Positions 24,699 through 34,223 of a stretch of 41,384 nucleotides of DNA are shown piece by piece. The DNA is from an uncultured Eubacteriales bacterium (GTDB lineage: Bacteria; Bacillota; Clostridia; Oscillospirales; Oscillospiraceae). How positions within the stretch are numbered: position 1 is the stretch's first letter; the number at the start of each line of letters is the position of its first letter. The notes below the pieces were generated by a model. The model had not been told where the DNA came from. It saw nothing but the letters and a program-made list of their open reading frames with translations, and did not search any database. Where the stretch lies: contig ONIN01000014.1 of NCBI GenBank assembly GCA_900317905.1, forward strand, positions 1 through 41,384, read 5' to 3'. The translations under genes and the position numbers were made by a program.

Positions 24699-25805
24699 AT
24701 GTCCGCGAGAACGAAGCGTCTCGTCGCGCTGCTGCTTGTAATGGTCCTGCTGCTCGCGGGCTGCGGCAGCCTGAACTTCTCCAGCGCCGAGGCCCCGGAG
24801 ATCATCACCACCGACGGCAGCACTCTGGGGGATCGGACCCCCTGGTGCACCGCCAACCCGGATCTGGCAGCGGAGCTTCGCGCCGCCATCGAGCGGGAGG
24901 AGAACGTGACCATCCAGGGCTGGGACACCGAAGTGATCGCCGCCTGCCTGGACGAGCTGATGGAGGAGCCGGAGCTGTTCTGGTTCCGGGGCTACCACAT
25001 CACCGCCACCACCGGTCTGCGCACCACGGCGGAGATCACCTTCACCTGGCTCTACGAGGACGGTCCCGCGAAGTATCAGGCTCTCTGCGCCAAGAGCGAC
25101 GAGATCCTGCAATACGCCCCGGTGTGGGATGACTACGAGCTGGCATTGTACCTTTACGAGTGGCTGGAGCGGAACGTGACCTACGCCGAGAACGAGGGCT
25201 ACGACCAGACTTCCTATGCCGCCATCTGCGAGGGCAGCGCGGTCTGCGGCGGCATCGCGGACGCCTTCGCCTTCCTGATGCGGTACGCGGGGCGGGACGC
25301 CTGCACCGTCACCGGCGACGCCTGGCAGGACGGAGAGAAGTCCACCCACGCCTGGAACTACGCGGTGCTGGACGGCGCCGTCTACGGCTTCGACCCCACC
25401 TGGGACAATACGGATATGTATGACGCCAACGGTGTGGAGTATCAGGCCCACGACTGGTTCGCCCTCACCAGCGAGCAGATGAACACCGCCCACACGCCGA
25501 ACACCGCGAATGCCATCACCGCCACCGCCAACGCGGACAATTACTATATCCGCCAGAACTGCCTGATCACCGAGGACAGCATGGACGCGGTCTACAACGC
25601 CATCCAGCCGCAGTTTGCCGCCGGCAGCAATGCCCTCACCTTCCGATGCGCCAGCAGGACCGTGTTCGACACCGTCTGCTTCCGGCTGTTCGATCTGCAG
25701 GAGATCTCCTCTGTCCTCAGAAGGATGGGCGCCATCGGCTACGGGAATTACACGCTGACCTATACCCAACAGCCCGATTTGTTTTCTGTGACCATTTATT
25801 TGTGA
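24699..25805 (+). CDS. Lipoprotein with transglutaminase-like domain
   Basis: This 368-aa exported protein has a lipobox LLAGC near residues 18-22, so it should be anchored in the outer leaflet of the membrane. The C-terminal part carries a transglutaminase/protease-like core: Cys in SAVCGGIADAFAFL near 182, His in STHAWNYAVL near 215 and Asp in GFDPTWDNT near 230. Such domains act on peptide or isopeptide bonds, perhaps in the wall; the substrate is unknown. The start at 24699 has GGGAGG 7 bases upstream. An extended -10 (TGCTACAAT) at 24662-24670 is the likely promoter. Confidence 0.85.
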   Translation: MSARTKRLVALLLVMVLLLAGCGSLNFSSAEAPEIITTDGSTLGDRTPWCTANPDLAAELRAAIEREENVTIQGWDTEVIAACLDELMEEPELFWFRGYHITATTGLRTTAEITFTWLYEDGPAKYQALCAKSDEILQYAPVWDDYELALYLYEWLERNVTYAENEGYDQTSYAAICEGSAVCGGIADAFAFLMRYAGRDACTVTGDAWQDGEKSTHAWNYAVLDGAVYGFDPTWDNTDMYDANGVEYQAHDWFALTSEQMNTAHTPNTANAITATANADNYYIRQNCLITEDSMDAVYNAIQPQFAAGSNALTFRCASRTVFDTVCFRLFDLQEISSVLRRMGAIGYGNYTLTYTQQPDLFSVTIYL

Positions 25806-25889
25806 GATTTGACGGAAATTCTTTGAATTATTTAATAATTCCCGTCAAGTCGCACAATAATAATGGCTGAAGTTTTGGCATCCCGTCAA

Positions 25890-25918
25890 TTGACGGAGCG
25901 GGTCTTTATGCGTATAAT
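25890..25918 (+). promoter_or_regulatory. Strong promoter of the ncRNA
   Basis: TTGACG (25890-25895) and a perfect TATAAT (25913-25918) are separated by 17 bases. No reading frame follows for 460 bases. Confidence 0.85.
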
Positions 25919-25924
25919 GAAATC

Positions 25925-26190
25925 AGAAAGCAGGTGAGGGACACCAAAACCCCATAAAGCTTTCATTAAATAGAAGGTCATTCGAGTTCGACCAGGAGGT
26001 GGGTCCCATGTACGAAGTAGACCGGCAGCGACAAGGGATCGCAAAGCCGGAGATGGCGATTTGACGCAGGTGGAATCTTACGAATGCGAGATCGAGAATG
26101 ACAAAATCCAAGAAAGAGAGGTTTCAATGATGGAACCGATCATCCAGGCGTAGCCCCGTACTTTTAGAAGGAAGAAAGTACGGGGCTATT
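25925..26190 (+). ncRNA. Structured ncRNA, probably raiA-motif type
   Basis: A ~265-nt transcript is predicted from a near-consensus promoter and a dense fold. GAAAGC pairs with GCTTTC (25926-25931/25959-25964), enclosing GGTG/CACC. GGTC pairs with GACC (25976-25979/25990-25993). GGTC also pairs with GACC (26002-26005/26020-26023). Nested CGGC/GCCG and GCGA/TCGC lie at 26023-26049, GGTT/AACC at 26120-26137, and a 14-bp hairpin at 26151-26188. The unpaired GUUCGACCAGGAGGUGGGUC-like stretch reads as strongly conserved sequence. From memory it matches the raiA-motif RNA of Firmicutes, linked to sporulation and aggregation in Clostridium; I could not align it. No raiA gene is nearby. Confidence 0.7.
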
Positions 26191-26212
26191 GCTGTGTCAA
26201 AACGCATTGCCG

Positions 26213-26242
26213 CACCGCCATGGAGGCGGTGTTTTGTATTTT
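26213..26242 (+). terminator. Terminator before typA
   Basis: CACCGCC (26213-26219), loop ATGGA, GGCGGTG (26225-26231), then TTTTGTATTTT. It should end the ncRNA transcript. Confidence 0.85.
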
Positions 26243-26307
26243 AAAAGGCATCTGACGGAGAAGCGGTCGTCCCCTCCCCTTTTGCGCGCATGTTTTCAAA
26301 AAAATGG

Positions 26308-26336
26308 TTGCAATCTCAATGGGTTCATGCTAAAAT
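26308..26336 (+). promoter_or_regulatory. Promoter of typA
   Basis: TTGCAA (26308-26313) and TAAAAT (26331-26336) are separated by 17 bases, 45 bases before the start. Confidence 0.65.
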
Positions 26337-26380
26337 ATGCATTTGTGTGAAAATGTAATTTAAATGAAAGAGTGATCCCA

Positions 26381-28201
<1,821 letters not shown>

Positions 28202-28215
28202 ATCATCATAAAAAT

Positions 28216-28252
28216 ACCACCTGCTGAGGTTGCTCTCCGCAGGTGGTTTTTT
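28216..28252 (+). terminator. Terminator of typA
   Basis: ACCACCTGC (28216-28224) pairs with GCAGGTGGT (28239-28247), followed by TTTTTG. It may also stop the converging exporter transcript. Confidence 0.88.
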
Positions 28253-28274
28253 GTTGTTTGGTTTTAATATTATG

Positions 28275-30566
28275 TCAACCGGTCTCGCCGAGCTCCAGGG
28301 GCCGCGTCCATTGCATCTCCAGCTTGACCTCCCCGGTGGCGGGGTCGGTGGACTCGGAGACCACGGAGAAGCCCTCGCGGGTATAGAACCGCACTGCCCG
28401 CTGGTTCTTCTGGAACACCTGCAGCCGGAGGCTGTCGTTGCGCTGCTTGACGAAGTCCAGCAGCCGCTTGCCGAGGCCCTGGGACTGGAGCCGCTGATCC
28501 ACGAAGAACCCGGCGATCCGATCCTCTCTCAGGCCGATGAAGCCAAGCACACTGTCCTCGCCGCCGGCCTCACCGTCCACCACGTAGACGTCCCCCTCCT
28601 TGAGGGTGTCCAGGACGGACTGGGCCTTCTGATTGAAATAGGACTCCGGCAGGAAGCTCTGGGCGCCCCGGTCGGACTGGCGCCAGATGCGCATGAGCTG
28701 CTCGGTCTCCCCCGGCTGGGCGGCGCGGGTCTGGAGGGTGTCCTCGGTGATGGCCACCCGGAACTGGGTCTCGTAGAGCTCGGTGTAGACGCCGCCGGCG
28801 CCCACCAGCTCGCTGTGCTGGCCCCGCTCCACGATCTCGCCGTCCTTGACCACCAGGATCTCGTCGGCGGCCAGAATGGTGGAGAGTCGGTGGGCGATGA
28901 GGATGCTGGTTCTGGACTGGATCAGCGGATCCAGCGCGTCCTGGATCTTCCGTTCCGAGATGGAGTCCAGGGCCGAGGTGGCCTCGTCGAAGATCAGCAG
29001 GGCGGGATCCTTCAAAAGGACTCTCGCAATGGAGATCCGCTGCTTCTCGCCGCCGGAGAGTTTTAAACCCCGGTTGCCGACCATGGTGTCCAGGCCCTCC
29101 TCCTGCTTGGCCACAAAGTCCAGGATGTTGGCGTCCCGGCAGGCCTGCAAAAGCTCCTCGTCGGTGGCGTCGGGCTTGGCGTAAAGGAGGTTATCCCGGA
29201 TGGTGCCGTTGAAGAGATAGGTCTCCTGGCTGACGATGCCCACGTTCCGTCTGAGGAAGTGGAGATCCAGCTTGCGCACGTCGATACCGTCGAATTTGAC
29301 CGAGCCGCGCTCCACATCGTAGAGTCTTGGGATCAGGTTGATGATGGTGCTCTTGCCGCTGCCGGAGGGGCCCACGATGGCGATGCTGCGGCCGTGCTCC
29401 AGCTTGAAGTTCACGTCCTTCAAAATCTGCCGCTCGGGGTTGTAGCGGAAGTCCACGTGCTCGAACACCACCTCGCCGTAGGCTTCCTCCGGGGTGATGG
29501 CGTCGGGGGCGTTCTGGATCTCCACCGGCATGTCGAAATACTCGAAAATGCGGGTGAACAGCGCCATGGAGCGGATCCAGTCCACCTGGATGTTCAGCAG
29601 GTTGTTCACCGGGCCGTACATTCTCCCCAGCAGGGCCACCAGCACGGTCACGTCGCCGACAGAGAGGTTGGAGTCGTACTTCATCATCAGGATGCCGCCC
29701 ACCAGATACAGCAGCAGCGGCCCCACGCTGGACACCGTGGAGATCACCACCCGGAACCAGCGGCCCGCCATGCCCTCCCGGATGTTCAGATCCACCAGAC
29801 GGCCGCTGGCCTCCTGATAGGTGGCGTATTCGTCGTCCTCGCGGCCGAAGAGCTTCACCAGAAGCTGACCGGAGACCGAGAGCTTTTCGTTGAGGATGCC
29901 GTTGATCTCGTCGTTGCAGCTCTGGGCCTCCCGGGTCAGCATCCAGCGGTTCTTGCCGGCTCTTCTCGTGGGCAGGGCGAACAGCGGCACGATGATGATG
30001 CCGATGGTGGCCAGTACCCAGTTTTCCCGATACATGATCACCAGCGCCGCGATCAGGGTGATGCTGTTGGACAGGATGCTGGTGAGGGTGTTGGTGATGA
30101 CCTCCCGCACGCCGGTGATGTCGCTGGTCATGCGGGTGATGATGTCGCCTTGGTTATTCGTCGTGAAGAAGGCCTGGGACATCTGCTGCATGTGGCGGTA
30201 CATCTGTCCCCGCATGTCGAAGGTGATGTGCTCGGCGATCCAGCGGTTTAAGTAGTTTTCCGCCACGCCGATCAGGTTCGCCGCCACGGTGACGCCGAAG
30301 GACAGCAGGATGTACTGCACCAGCTTCGGCATGCTGCGGGCGATGAGGCCCTCGTCGATGATCCGGCCGGTCAGCACGCTGGGCAAGAGCGTAAACACCG
30401 ACGACACCAGAATGCACAGCAGCACCAGCGCCATCTGTTTTTTATAGGGCGTCAGCCACGAGAATATCCGCTTTAACAGGGGCCACGTGACCTTCGGACG
30501 GTTTTTCATCTCCTCTTCCGTGAGGAATTTGCCGCCGCGTCCGCCGCCGGGACCGGGACCAGGCAT
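28275..30566 (-). CDS. ABC exporter fused to a GNAT acetyltransferase
   Basis: This 763-aa protein is a half-size type IV ABC exporter with an unusual tail. Residues 40-340 form the six-helix membrane domain. The nucleotide-binding domain (about 365-600) has Walker A GPSGSGKST near 398, signature LSGGEKQRIS near 507, Walker B LLIFDEATSALDS and the H-loop IAHRLST. Residues about 610-763 are a GNAT domain with IWRQSDRGAQSFLP, the acetyl-CoA loop QSQGLGKRLL and NQRAVRFYTREGF. The joint is in frame with no sign of error. Start 30566 has GGGGAG upstream and is followed by a Gly/Pro-rich segment. Substrate and acetylated target are unknown. Confidence 0.9.
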   Translation of the reverse strand: MPGPGPGGGRGGKFLTEEEMKNRPKVTWPLLKRIFSWLTPYKKQMALVLLCILVSSVFTLLPSVLTGRIIDEGLIARSMPKLVQYILLSFGVTVAANLIGVAENYLNRWIAEHITFDMRGQMYRHMQQMSQAFFTTNNQGDIITRMTSDITGVREVITNTLTSILSNSITLIAALVIMYRENWVLATIGIIIVPLFALPTRRAGKNRWMLTREAQSCNDEINGILNEKLSVSGQLLVKLFGREDDEYATYQEASGRLVDLNIREGMAGRWFRVVISTVSSVGPLLLYLVGGILMMKYDSNLSVGDVTVLVALLGRMYGPVNNLLNIQVDWIRSMALFTRIFEYFDMPVEIQNAPDAITPEEAYGEVVFEHVDFRYNPERQILKDVNFKLEHGRSIAIVGPSGSGKSTIINLIPRLYDVERGSVKFDGIDVRKLDLHFLRRNVGIVSQETYLFNGTIRDNLLYAKPDATDEELLQACRDANILDFVAKQEEGLDTMVGNRGLKLSGGEKQRISIARVLLKDPALLIFDEATSALDSISERKIQDALDPLIQSRTSILIAHRLSTILAADEILVVKDGEIVERGQHSELVGAGGVYTELYETQFRVAITEDTLQTRAAQPGETEQLMRIWRQSDRGAQSFLPESYFNQKAQSVLDTLKEGDVYVVDGEAGGEDSVLGFIGLREDRIAGFFVDQRLQSQGLGKRLLDFVKQRNDSLRLQVFQKNQRAVRFYTREGFSVVSESTDPATGEVKLEMQWTRPLELGETG

Positions 30567-30607
30567 GGAGATCTCCCCTTTCCAATCCAAATTCTGCACT
30601 TTGTCAC

Positions 30608-30636
30608 ATTATACCATTAAATCATCCGGATTTCAA
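30608..30636 (-). promoter_or_regulatory. Promoter of the exporter-GNAT gene
   Basis: On the minus strand, TTGAAA (30636-30631) and a perfect TATAAT (30613-30608) are separated by 17 bases. It is back to back with the promoter of the SGNH gene. Confidence 0.75.
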
Positions 30637-30642
30637 TTTCTT

Positions 30643-30671
30643 TTGACCCGGCTTTTTCCCTGTGGTATGAT
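30643..30671 (+). promoter_or_regulatory. Promoter of the SGNH esterase gene
   Basis: TTGACC (30643-30648) and TATGAT (30666-30671) are separated by 17 bases. The -35 boxes of the two divergent promoters are only 6 bases apart. Confidence 0.75.
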
Positions 30672-30696
30672 GAAAAAAACGACGGAGGTGGCACAA

Positions 30697-31245
30697 ATGA
30701 AGCTCGTCTGCGTGGGAGATTCCAACACCTATGGCTACGACCCCAGGTCCTTCATCGGGGATCGATATGATGCGAACACCCGCTGGACGGGGCTGCTGAA
30801 ATCCGCCGGGTTCGAGGTGGTGAATCTCGGCATGAACGGGGCCCAGATCCCCTACCGCCCGGCGTCGGTGGAATATCTGAAACAGCGTCTGGAGCCGCTC
30901 CGGCCCATGGATCATGTGACCCTCATGCTGGGGAGCAACGATCTGCTGATGGGATTTTCCCCGGAGCAGGCGGCGCTGCGGATGGCGAATCTTTTGGATC
31001 AGCTCTCAGATTATCCGATCCTGCTGATGGCGCCGCCCCGGATGCGGCCCGGCGCCTGGGTGGAAAGCCCGGAGATCGTCGAGGCTGTGGAAAAGCTCGC
31101 GTCCCACTGCGCAGCGCTGGCGAAAAAGCGGGGCCTCCCCTTCTTCGATCCGGGGCTGTGCGATCTCACCTACGACGGGGTGCATCTGTCGCCGGAGGGA
31201 CACAGACAGTTCGCGGAGAGGTTGATGAATAGGCTGGAGCAGTAA
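30697..31245 (+). CDS. SGNH/GDSL-type esterase
   Basis: This 182-aa hydrolase of ester bonds has block I GDSNTYG (catalytic Ser near 10), block II with Gly in NLGMNGAQ, block III GSNDLL near 86-91 and block V DGVHLS with the catalytic Asp and His near 165-168. No signal peptide, so it is cytoplasmic. GGAGGT precedes the ATG at 30697; earlier in-frame starts overlap the promoter. It is divergent from the exporter-GNAT gene; an acetyl-esterase beside an acetyltransferase is suggestive but unproven. Confidence 0.87.
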   Translation: MKLVCVGDSNTYGYDPRSFIGDRYDANTRWTGLLKSAGFEVVNLGMNGAQIPYRPASVEYLKQRLEPLRPMDHVTLMLGSNDLLMGFSPEQAALRMANLLDQLSDYPILLMAPPRMRPGAWVESPEIVEAVEKLASHCAALAKKRGLPFFDPGLCDLTYDGVHLSPEGHRQFAERLMNRLEQ

Positions 31246-31346
31246 ATCGGAGGTTGTCAGCCAGACCCAAAATGTGTCATTGCGAACCAGTCCACAGACT
31301 GGTTCGCAATGACAAGTTTTTTACTCTGCTCGATAAACTGCATTTT
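31244..31346. repeat. MITE-like repeat, copy 4 (decayed)
   Basis: The right part (31290-31346) is almost the same as the right part of the copy at 4.1 kb and ends CTGCTCGATAAACTGCATTTT-like. A perfect 17-base inverted repeat occupies 31276-31313 (GTCATTGCGAACCAGTC and its complement). The left end, starting at the SGNH stop codon, is only weakly similar to the family end. Confidence 0.65.
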
Positions 31347-31351
31347 CCCTC

Positions 31352-31380
31352 TTTACGAATCGGATTTCATTCGGTATAAT
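31352..31380 (+). promoter_or_regulatory. Promoter of guaA
   Basis: TTTACG (31352-31357) and a perfect TATAAT (31375-31380) are separated by 17 bases. No purine riboswitch lies between promoter and start; only 27 bases are available. Confidence 0.7.
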
Positions 31381-31413
31381 ACATTTGATTTTTAGAAAGA
31401 GAGGCGAATGCAC

Positions 31414-32397
31414 ATGAACACTTCCAACGTCCGCCCGGAGAACATGGAGCGGATCACCACCGAAGCCCTGGCCAACGCATTCATCGACGAACAGGTCGCC
31501 GCCCTGCGCGCGCAGATCGGAGACGGGAACGTGCTGCTGGCGCTGTCCGGCGGCGTGGACTCCTCCGTGGTGGCTGCCCTGCTGATCAAAGCCGTGGGCA
31601 AGCAGCTCACCTGCATCCACGTGAACCACGGTCTCATGCGCAAGGGCGAGAGCCAGCAGGTCATCGACGTGTTCCGGGATCAGCTGGGCGCGAACCTGAT
31701 CTACATCGACGCCACCGACCGCTTCCTGGACAAGCTGGCCGGCGTCTCTGACCCGGAGACCAAGCGGAAGATCATCGGCGCGGAGTTTATCAATGTGTTC
31801 GACGAGGAGGCCGCCAAGCTCTCCGACATTCGCTTTTTGGGACAGGGCACCATCTACCCCGACATCCTGGAGTCCGACGGCGTCAAGGCCCACCACAACG
31901 TGGGCGGTCTGCCGGAGGACGTGAAGCTGGAGCTGGTGGAGCCCGTGAAGCTGCTGTTCAAGGACGAGGTTCGTGTGGTGGGCAAGGCTCTGGGTCTGCC
32001 GGACAACATGGTTTATCGTCAGCCCTTCCCCGGCCCCGGTCTGGGCGTCCGCTGTGTTGGCGCCATCACCAGAGACCGTCTGGAGGCCGTCCGCGAGTCT
32101 GACGCCATCCTCCGCGAAGAGTTCGACAAGGCCGGTCTCGCCGGCAAGGTCTGGCAGTACTTCACCGTGGTGCCGGACTTCACCTCCACCGGCATCACCG
32201 ACGGCAAGCGCACCGACGCCTGGCCCGTGATCATCCGCGCCGTGAACACCCGCGACGCCATGTCCGCCACCGTGGAGCACCCCGACTGGGCCCTTCTGGA
32301 CAAGATCACCGACCGCATCACCCACGAGGTCAAGGGCGTCAACCGCGTCCTCTACGACTGCACCCCCAAGCCCACCGCCACCATCGAATACGAATAA
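31414..32397 (+). CDS. guaA: GMP synthase, ATP pyrophosphatase subunit (no amidotransferase domain)
   Basis: This enzyme converts XMP to GMP, 327 aa. The PP-loop SGGVDSS lies near residues 45-51, and GQGTIYPDILES and the C-terminal dimerisation domain (RQPFPGPGLGVR ... TATIEYE) are intact. Typical bacterial GuaA is about 510-525 aa with an N-terminal glutamine amidotransferase; here that half is absent and the protein begins with a short unique stretch. This is the archaeal-style split form, so a separate glutaminase subunit, or ammonia, must supply nitrogen. No glutaminase gene is in the window. The ATG at 31414 has GAGAGG 9 bases upstream; ATG 31408 is possible. Confidence 0.92.
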   Translation: MNTSNVRPENMERITTEALANAFIDEQVAALRAQIGDGNVLLALSGGVDSSVVAALLIKAVGKQLTCIHVNHGLMRKGESQQVIDVFRDQLGANLIYIDATDRFLDKLAGVSDPETKRKIIGAEFINVFDEEAAKLSDIRFLGQGTIYPDILESDGVKAHHNVGGLPEDVKLELVEPVKLLFKDEVRVVGKALGLPDNMVYRQPFPGPGLGVRCVGAITRDRLEAVRESDAILREEFDKAGLAGKVWQYFTVVPDFTSTGITDGKRTDAWPVIIRAVNTRDAMSATVEHPDWALLDKITDRITHEVKGVNRVLYDCTPKPTATIEYE

Positions 32398-32497
32398 TTT
32401 CGCAAAGCCCGGGAGAGGTTGAAAACACACAGTTTTTGAGCTGCTGACGCCTCTCGTGGCAACGATTTGGCAACACAACCACATTATCCAAAGAATA

Positions 32498-32538
32498 AGA
32501 GCTAACTGATTTTCTTTCGATCAGTTAGCTCTTTTTTT
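32498..32538. terminator. Bidirectional terminator at the element's left end
   Basis: AGAGCTAACTGA (32498-32509) pairs with TCAGTTAGCTCT (32521-32532), followed by TTTTTTTG on the plus strand. It stops guaA and, to a lesser degree, the converging NYN gene. Confidence 0.85.
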
Positions 32539-32541
32539 GTT

Positions 32542-33105
32542 TTACAACTCTATTGCTTTTCTCAAGCCTTTAATGTAAGTGATATTTTCATAATAGTTTT
32601 CAAGCTTGAAGTATTTTCCATTAGTAGTTGCAAAGGTTCTTAATTCAGAATGACATGCAACATCCCAAGAGTACACCTCAAACTGCCAGCCTCTCGCACT
32701 TAGCCTTTTTGCATCTGCCAAGAATCCTTCTCCTGAATTAATACCTGCTCCATCTCCAGTCAAAAGTGCAACTGTACTCGGCTCGGGATGGTCAAGCGCC
32801 AGTCTCAGTAATGCTAATTGTAACACGTGATCAGTAGTATCTGCTTCCCCATCTGTTAAGCTACGAGGAAGCAATGATGGGGTAATTCCCAACTGCCTTA
32901 CAGCATTCCAAAGAGTGTCTTCTTTTGGAGGTATACTTCCTGAAAAAAAGATGTCATCGATCGTTCGTCCATTTTGAACCAAGTTTAATAGGCCTTTGAA
33001 GTACGTACGATAAAGCTTTTTGTCCGCACCGGGTTCCTTCAGAGGAAGAACATGGTTTAGTCCTGCATAATGAATATTCGAATTATCCCAAAAAATATAC
33101 ATCAT
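32542..33105 (-). CDS. NYN-domain (PIN-like) nuclease
   Basis: This 187-aa protein is of the NYN/LabA-like PIN family, usually Mg-dependent RNases. Candidate acidic active-site residues are in FWDNSNI near 5-11, DTTDHV near 88-93 and LLTGDGAG near 115-122. Start ATG 33105 or 33102, both served by AAAGGAG. It lies 17 bases downstream of an XRE regulator gene in the mobile element, is AT-rich, and points away from the mobility genes. A role as element-borne defence or regulatory RNase is inference. Confidence 0.75.
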   Translation of the reverse strand: MMYIFWDNSNIHYAGLNHVLPLKEPGADKKLYRTYFKGLLNLVQNGRTIDDIFFSGSIPPKEDTLWNAVRQLGITPSLLPRSLTDGEADTTDHVLQLALLRLALDHPEPSTVALLTGDGAGINSGEGFLADAKRLSARGWQFEVYSWDVACHSELRTFATTNGKYFKLENYYENITYIKGLRKAIEL

Positions 33106-33122
33106 ACCACTCCTTTGTAACT

Positions 33123-33605
33123 TTATTGTATTGTTGGTGTTTTTACCCAATCTCCAGTTTGATCATATTTCGGATACTGATACCGCCAGGCGTTGTATTC
33201 CTCCTGTGTGATCTCTCCGGCCTTCAATTTCGATGCGACCTCATTCCAACTGCGCAGCATCTTATTCAGCTCAACAGCACCGGAGCCGTGAAATACATCT
33301 GCACGAAGGCAGACTTCGCCCTGCACCTCTCCGATCTTTAGCCCGTACAGATCCTCAAGCGCAAAAAGCGTATGCATCAGGCCAATATAGCTGTCAATGT
33401 CCGGGACGTTCAAAGCAGAGGGAGATACCTCCAGTGCTTGCGCCAGAGAATTGGTCAGATCCTCCTTGGGTGTTCTGGAGCCGGACTCATATTGTGCCAT
33501 GCGAATATCGGCGGATTTCTCTGGGAAGCCCATCAGGACACCGAGGTATTTTTGCGTCATTCCGCGCAGATTGCGGAAGAATCGAATTCTTTCACCAATC
33601 GCCAT
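33123..33605 (-). CDS. XRE family transcriptional regulator
   Basis: This 160-aa protein starts with an XRE helix-turn-helix (GERIRFFRNLRGMTQKYLGVLMG ... IRMAQYESGSRTP, about residues 4-50). A C-terminal region with WNEVASKLKAGEITQEEYNAWR follows, as seen in element-borne repressors. The start at 33605 has GGAG 9 bases upstream. Its promoter and the divergent promoter toward xis-int are surrounded by repeated CTAAACAAA-type boxes, so it is the likely switch that keeps the element quiet. Confidence 0.85.
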   Translation of the reverse strand: MAIGERIRFFRNLRGMTQKYLGVLMGFPEKSADIRMAQYESGSRTPKEDLTNSLAQALEVSPSALNVPDIDSYIGLMHTLFALEDLYGLKIGEVQGEVCLRADVFHGSGAVELNKMLRSWNEVASKLKAGEITQEEYNAWRYQYPKYDQTGDWVKTPTIQ

Positions 33606-33637
33606 AGAGAACAGCTCCAATCAATTGAGATAGTATG

Positions 33638-33666
33638 ACTATAGCATATTTGTTTAGACTCGTCAA
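33638..33666 (-). promoter_or_regulatory. Promoter of the XRE-NYN pair
   Basis: On the minus strand, TTGACG (33666-33661) and TATAGT (33643-33638) are separated by 17 bases, with a CTAAACAAA box inside the spacer. Confidence 0.75.
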
Positions 33667-33762
33667 GAAAAATTAAATAAATTTGTTTAGATTATATAGC
33701 AAAAACAGTTGACTATAGCAAAAATGTTTAGTATAATGCGGGTACTAAACAAATTAGTTTAG
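33649..33762. promoter_or_regulatory. Operator array between divergent element promoters
   Basis: The core TTTGTTTAG (or CTAAACAAA) occurs near 33649-33657 and 33682-33690. ATGTTTAG occurs near 33724-33731, and a palindrome CTAAACAAATTAGTTTAG lies at 33745-33762. Boxes sit inside the spacers of both promoters, as expected for a repressor that blocks both directions. Confidence 0.7.
33709..33737 (+). promoter_or_regulatory. Promoter toward xis-int
   Basis: TTGACT (33709-33714) and a perfect TATAAT (33732-33737) are separated by 17 bases. It precedes a ~290-base leader before the excisionase. Confidence 0.8.
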
Positions 33763-34032
33763 TTTGCACCTTGAAAACTGAATAGCCGTCCGAAGGGGGA
33801 TACAACGGGAGCGTCGCCATGAAACGAGCGCACGCCGGGGAAATACGCCGCGGGGAACAACGAGGCAGGAACCGACTTCGGGCAAACGGCAAAGAGACCT
33901 GTTCTTTGGCAGAAAACGCATATTTCAAAAGAACTTATATGCAAATCATGCTGACTTGTGGTGAAAAGGGTGTAAAAAAGCCTTTCTCGTCGGCTAGTGA
34001 GTGGAGGGGTTTTTACCTTGCGAAGGGAGGTG
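33763..34032 (+). other. Long untranslated leader before xis
   Basis: This leader starts with CACCTTGAAAACTGAATAG and resembles leaders seen upstream of excisionase genes in other clostridial elements. A frame from ATG 33819, with GGGAG 8 bases upstream, stays open to 34130. Its product (MKRAHAGEIRRGEQ...) is of low protein quality and overlaps xis, so I do not call it. The leader may carry RNA-level control. Confidence 0.4.
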
Positions 34033-34041
34033 ATGAGAGAA

Positions 34042-34221
34042 ATGGATCTTTTTATGACGGTAGACGATGTGGCAAAGGAACTGGGTATTTCCAAGTCCTA
34101 TGCATACAAAGTCGTTCAAAGGCTCAATGAAGAGCTGAAAGCAAAGGGTTACCTGACGATCTCCGGTCGGGTCAATCGTACGTTTTTCATGGAGAAATAC
34201 TGCTATGAAGGAGGAAAATAA
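34042..34221 (+). CDS. xis: Excisionase-like helix-turn-helix protein
   Basis: This 59-aa DNA-binding protein has a MerR/excisionase-type helix-turn-helix (MTVDDVAKELGISKSYAYKVV, about residues 4-24) and a short basic wing. It is placed 2 bases before the integrase gene, as in many ICE/IME modules, so a role in excision directionality is likely. GGGAGG lies 11 bases before ATG 34042; ATG 34033 is also possible but very close to it. Confidence 0.8.
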   Translation: MDLFMTVDDVAKELGISKSYAYKVVQRLNEELKAKGYLTISGRVNRTFFMEKYCYEGGK

Positions 34222-34223
34222 AA

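Noticed and set aside
28275-30566. Exporter-GNAT fusion as a sequencing error
   Set aside because: The frame is continuous with even composition, and no Shine-Dalgarno or start codon is evident at the joint near 28740. An error would normally shift the frame or leave stop fragments.
33819-34130. Possible 103-aa gene before xis
   Set aside because: It has a GGGAG site, but the product is low quality and it overlaps xis in another frame. A conserved untranslated leader is more likely.
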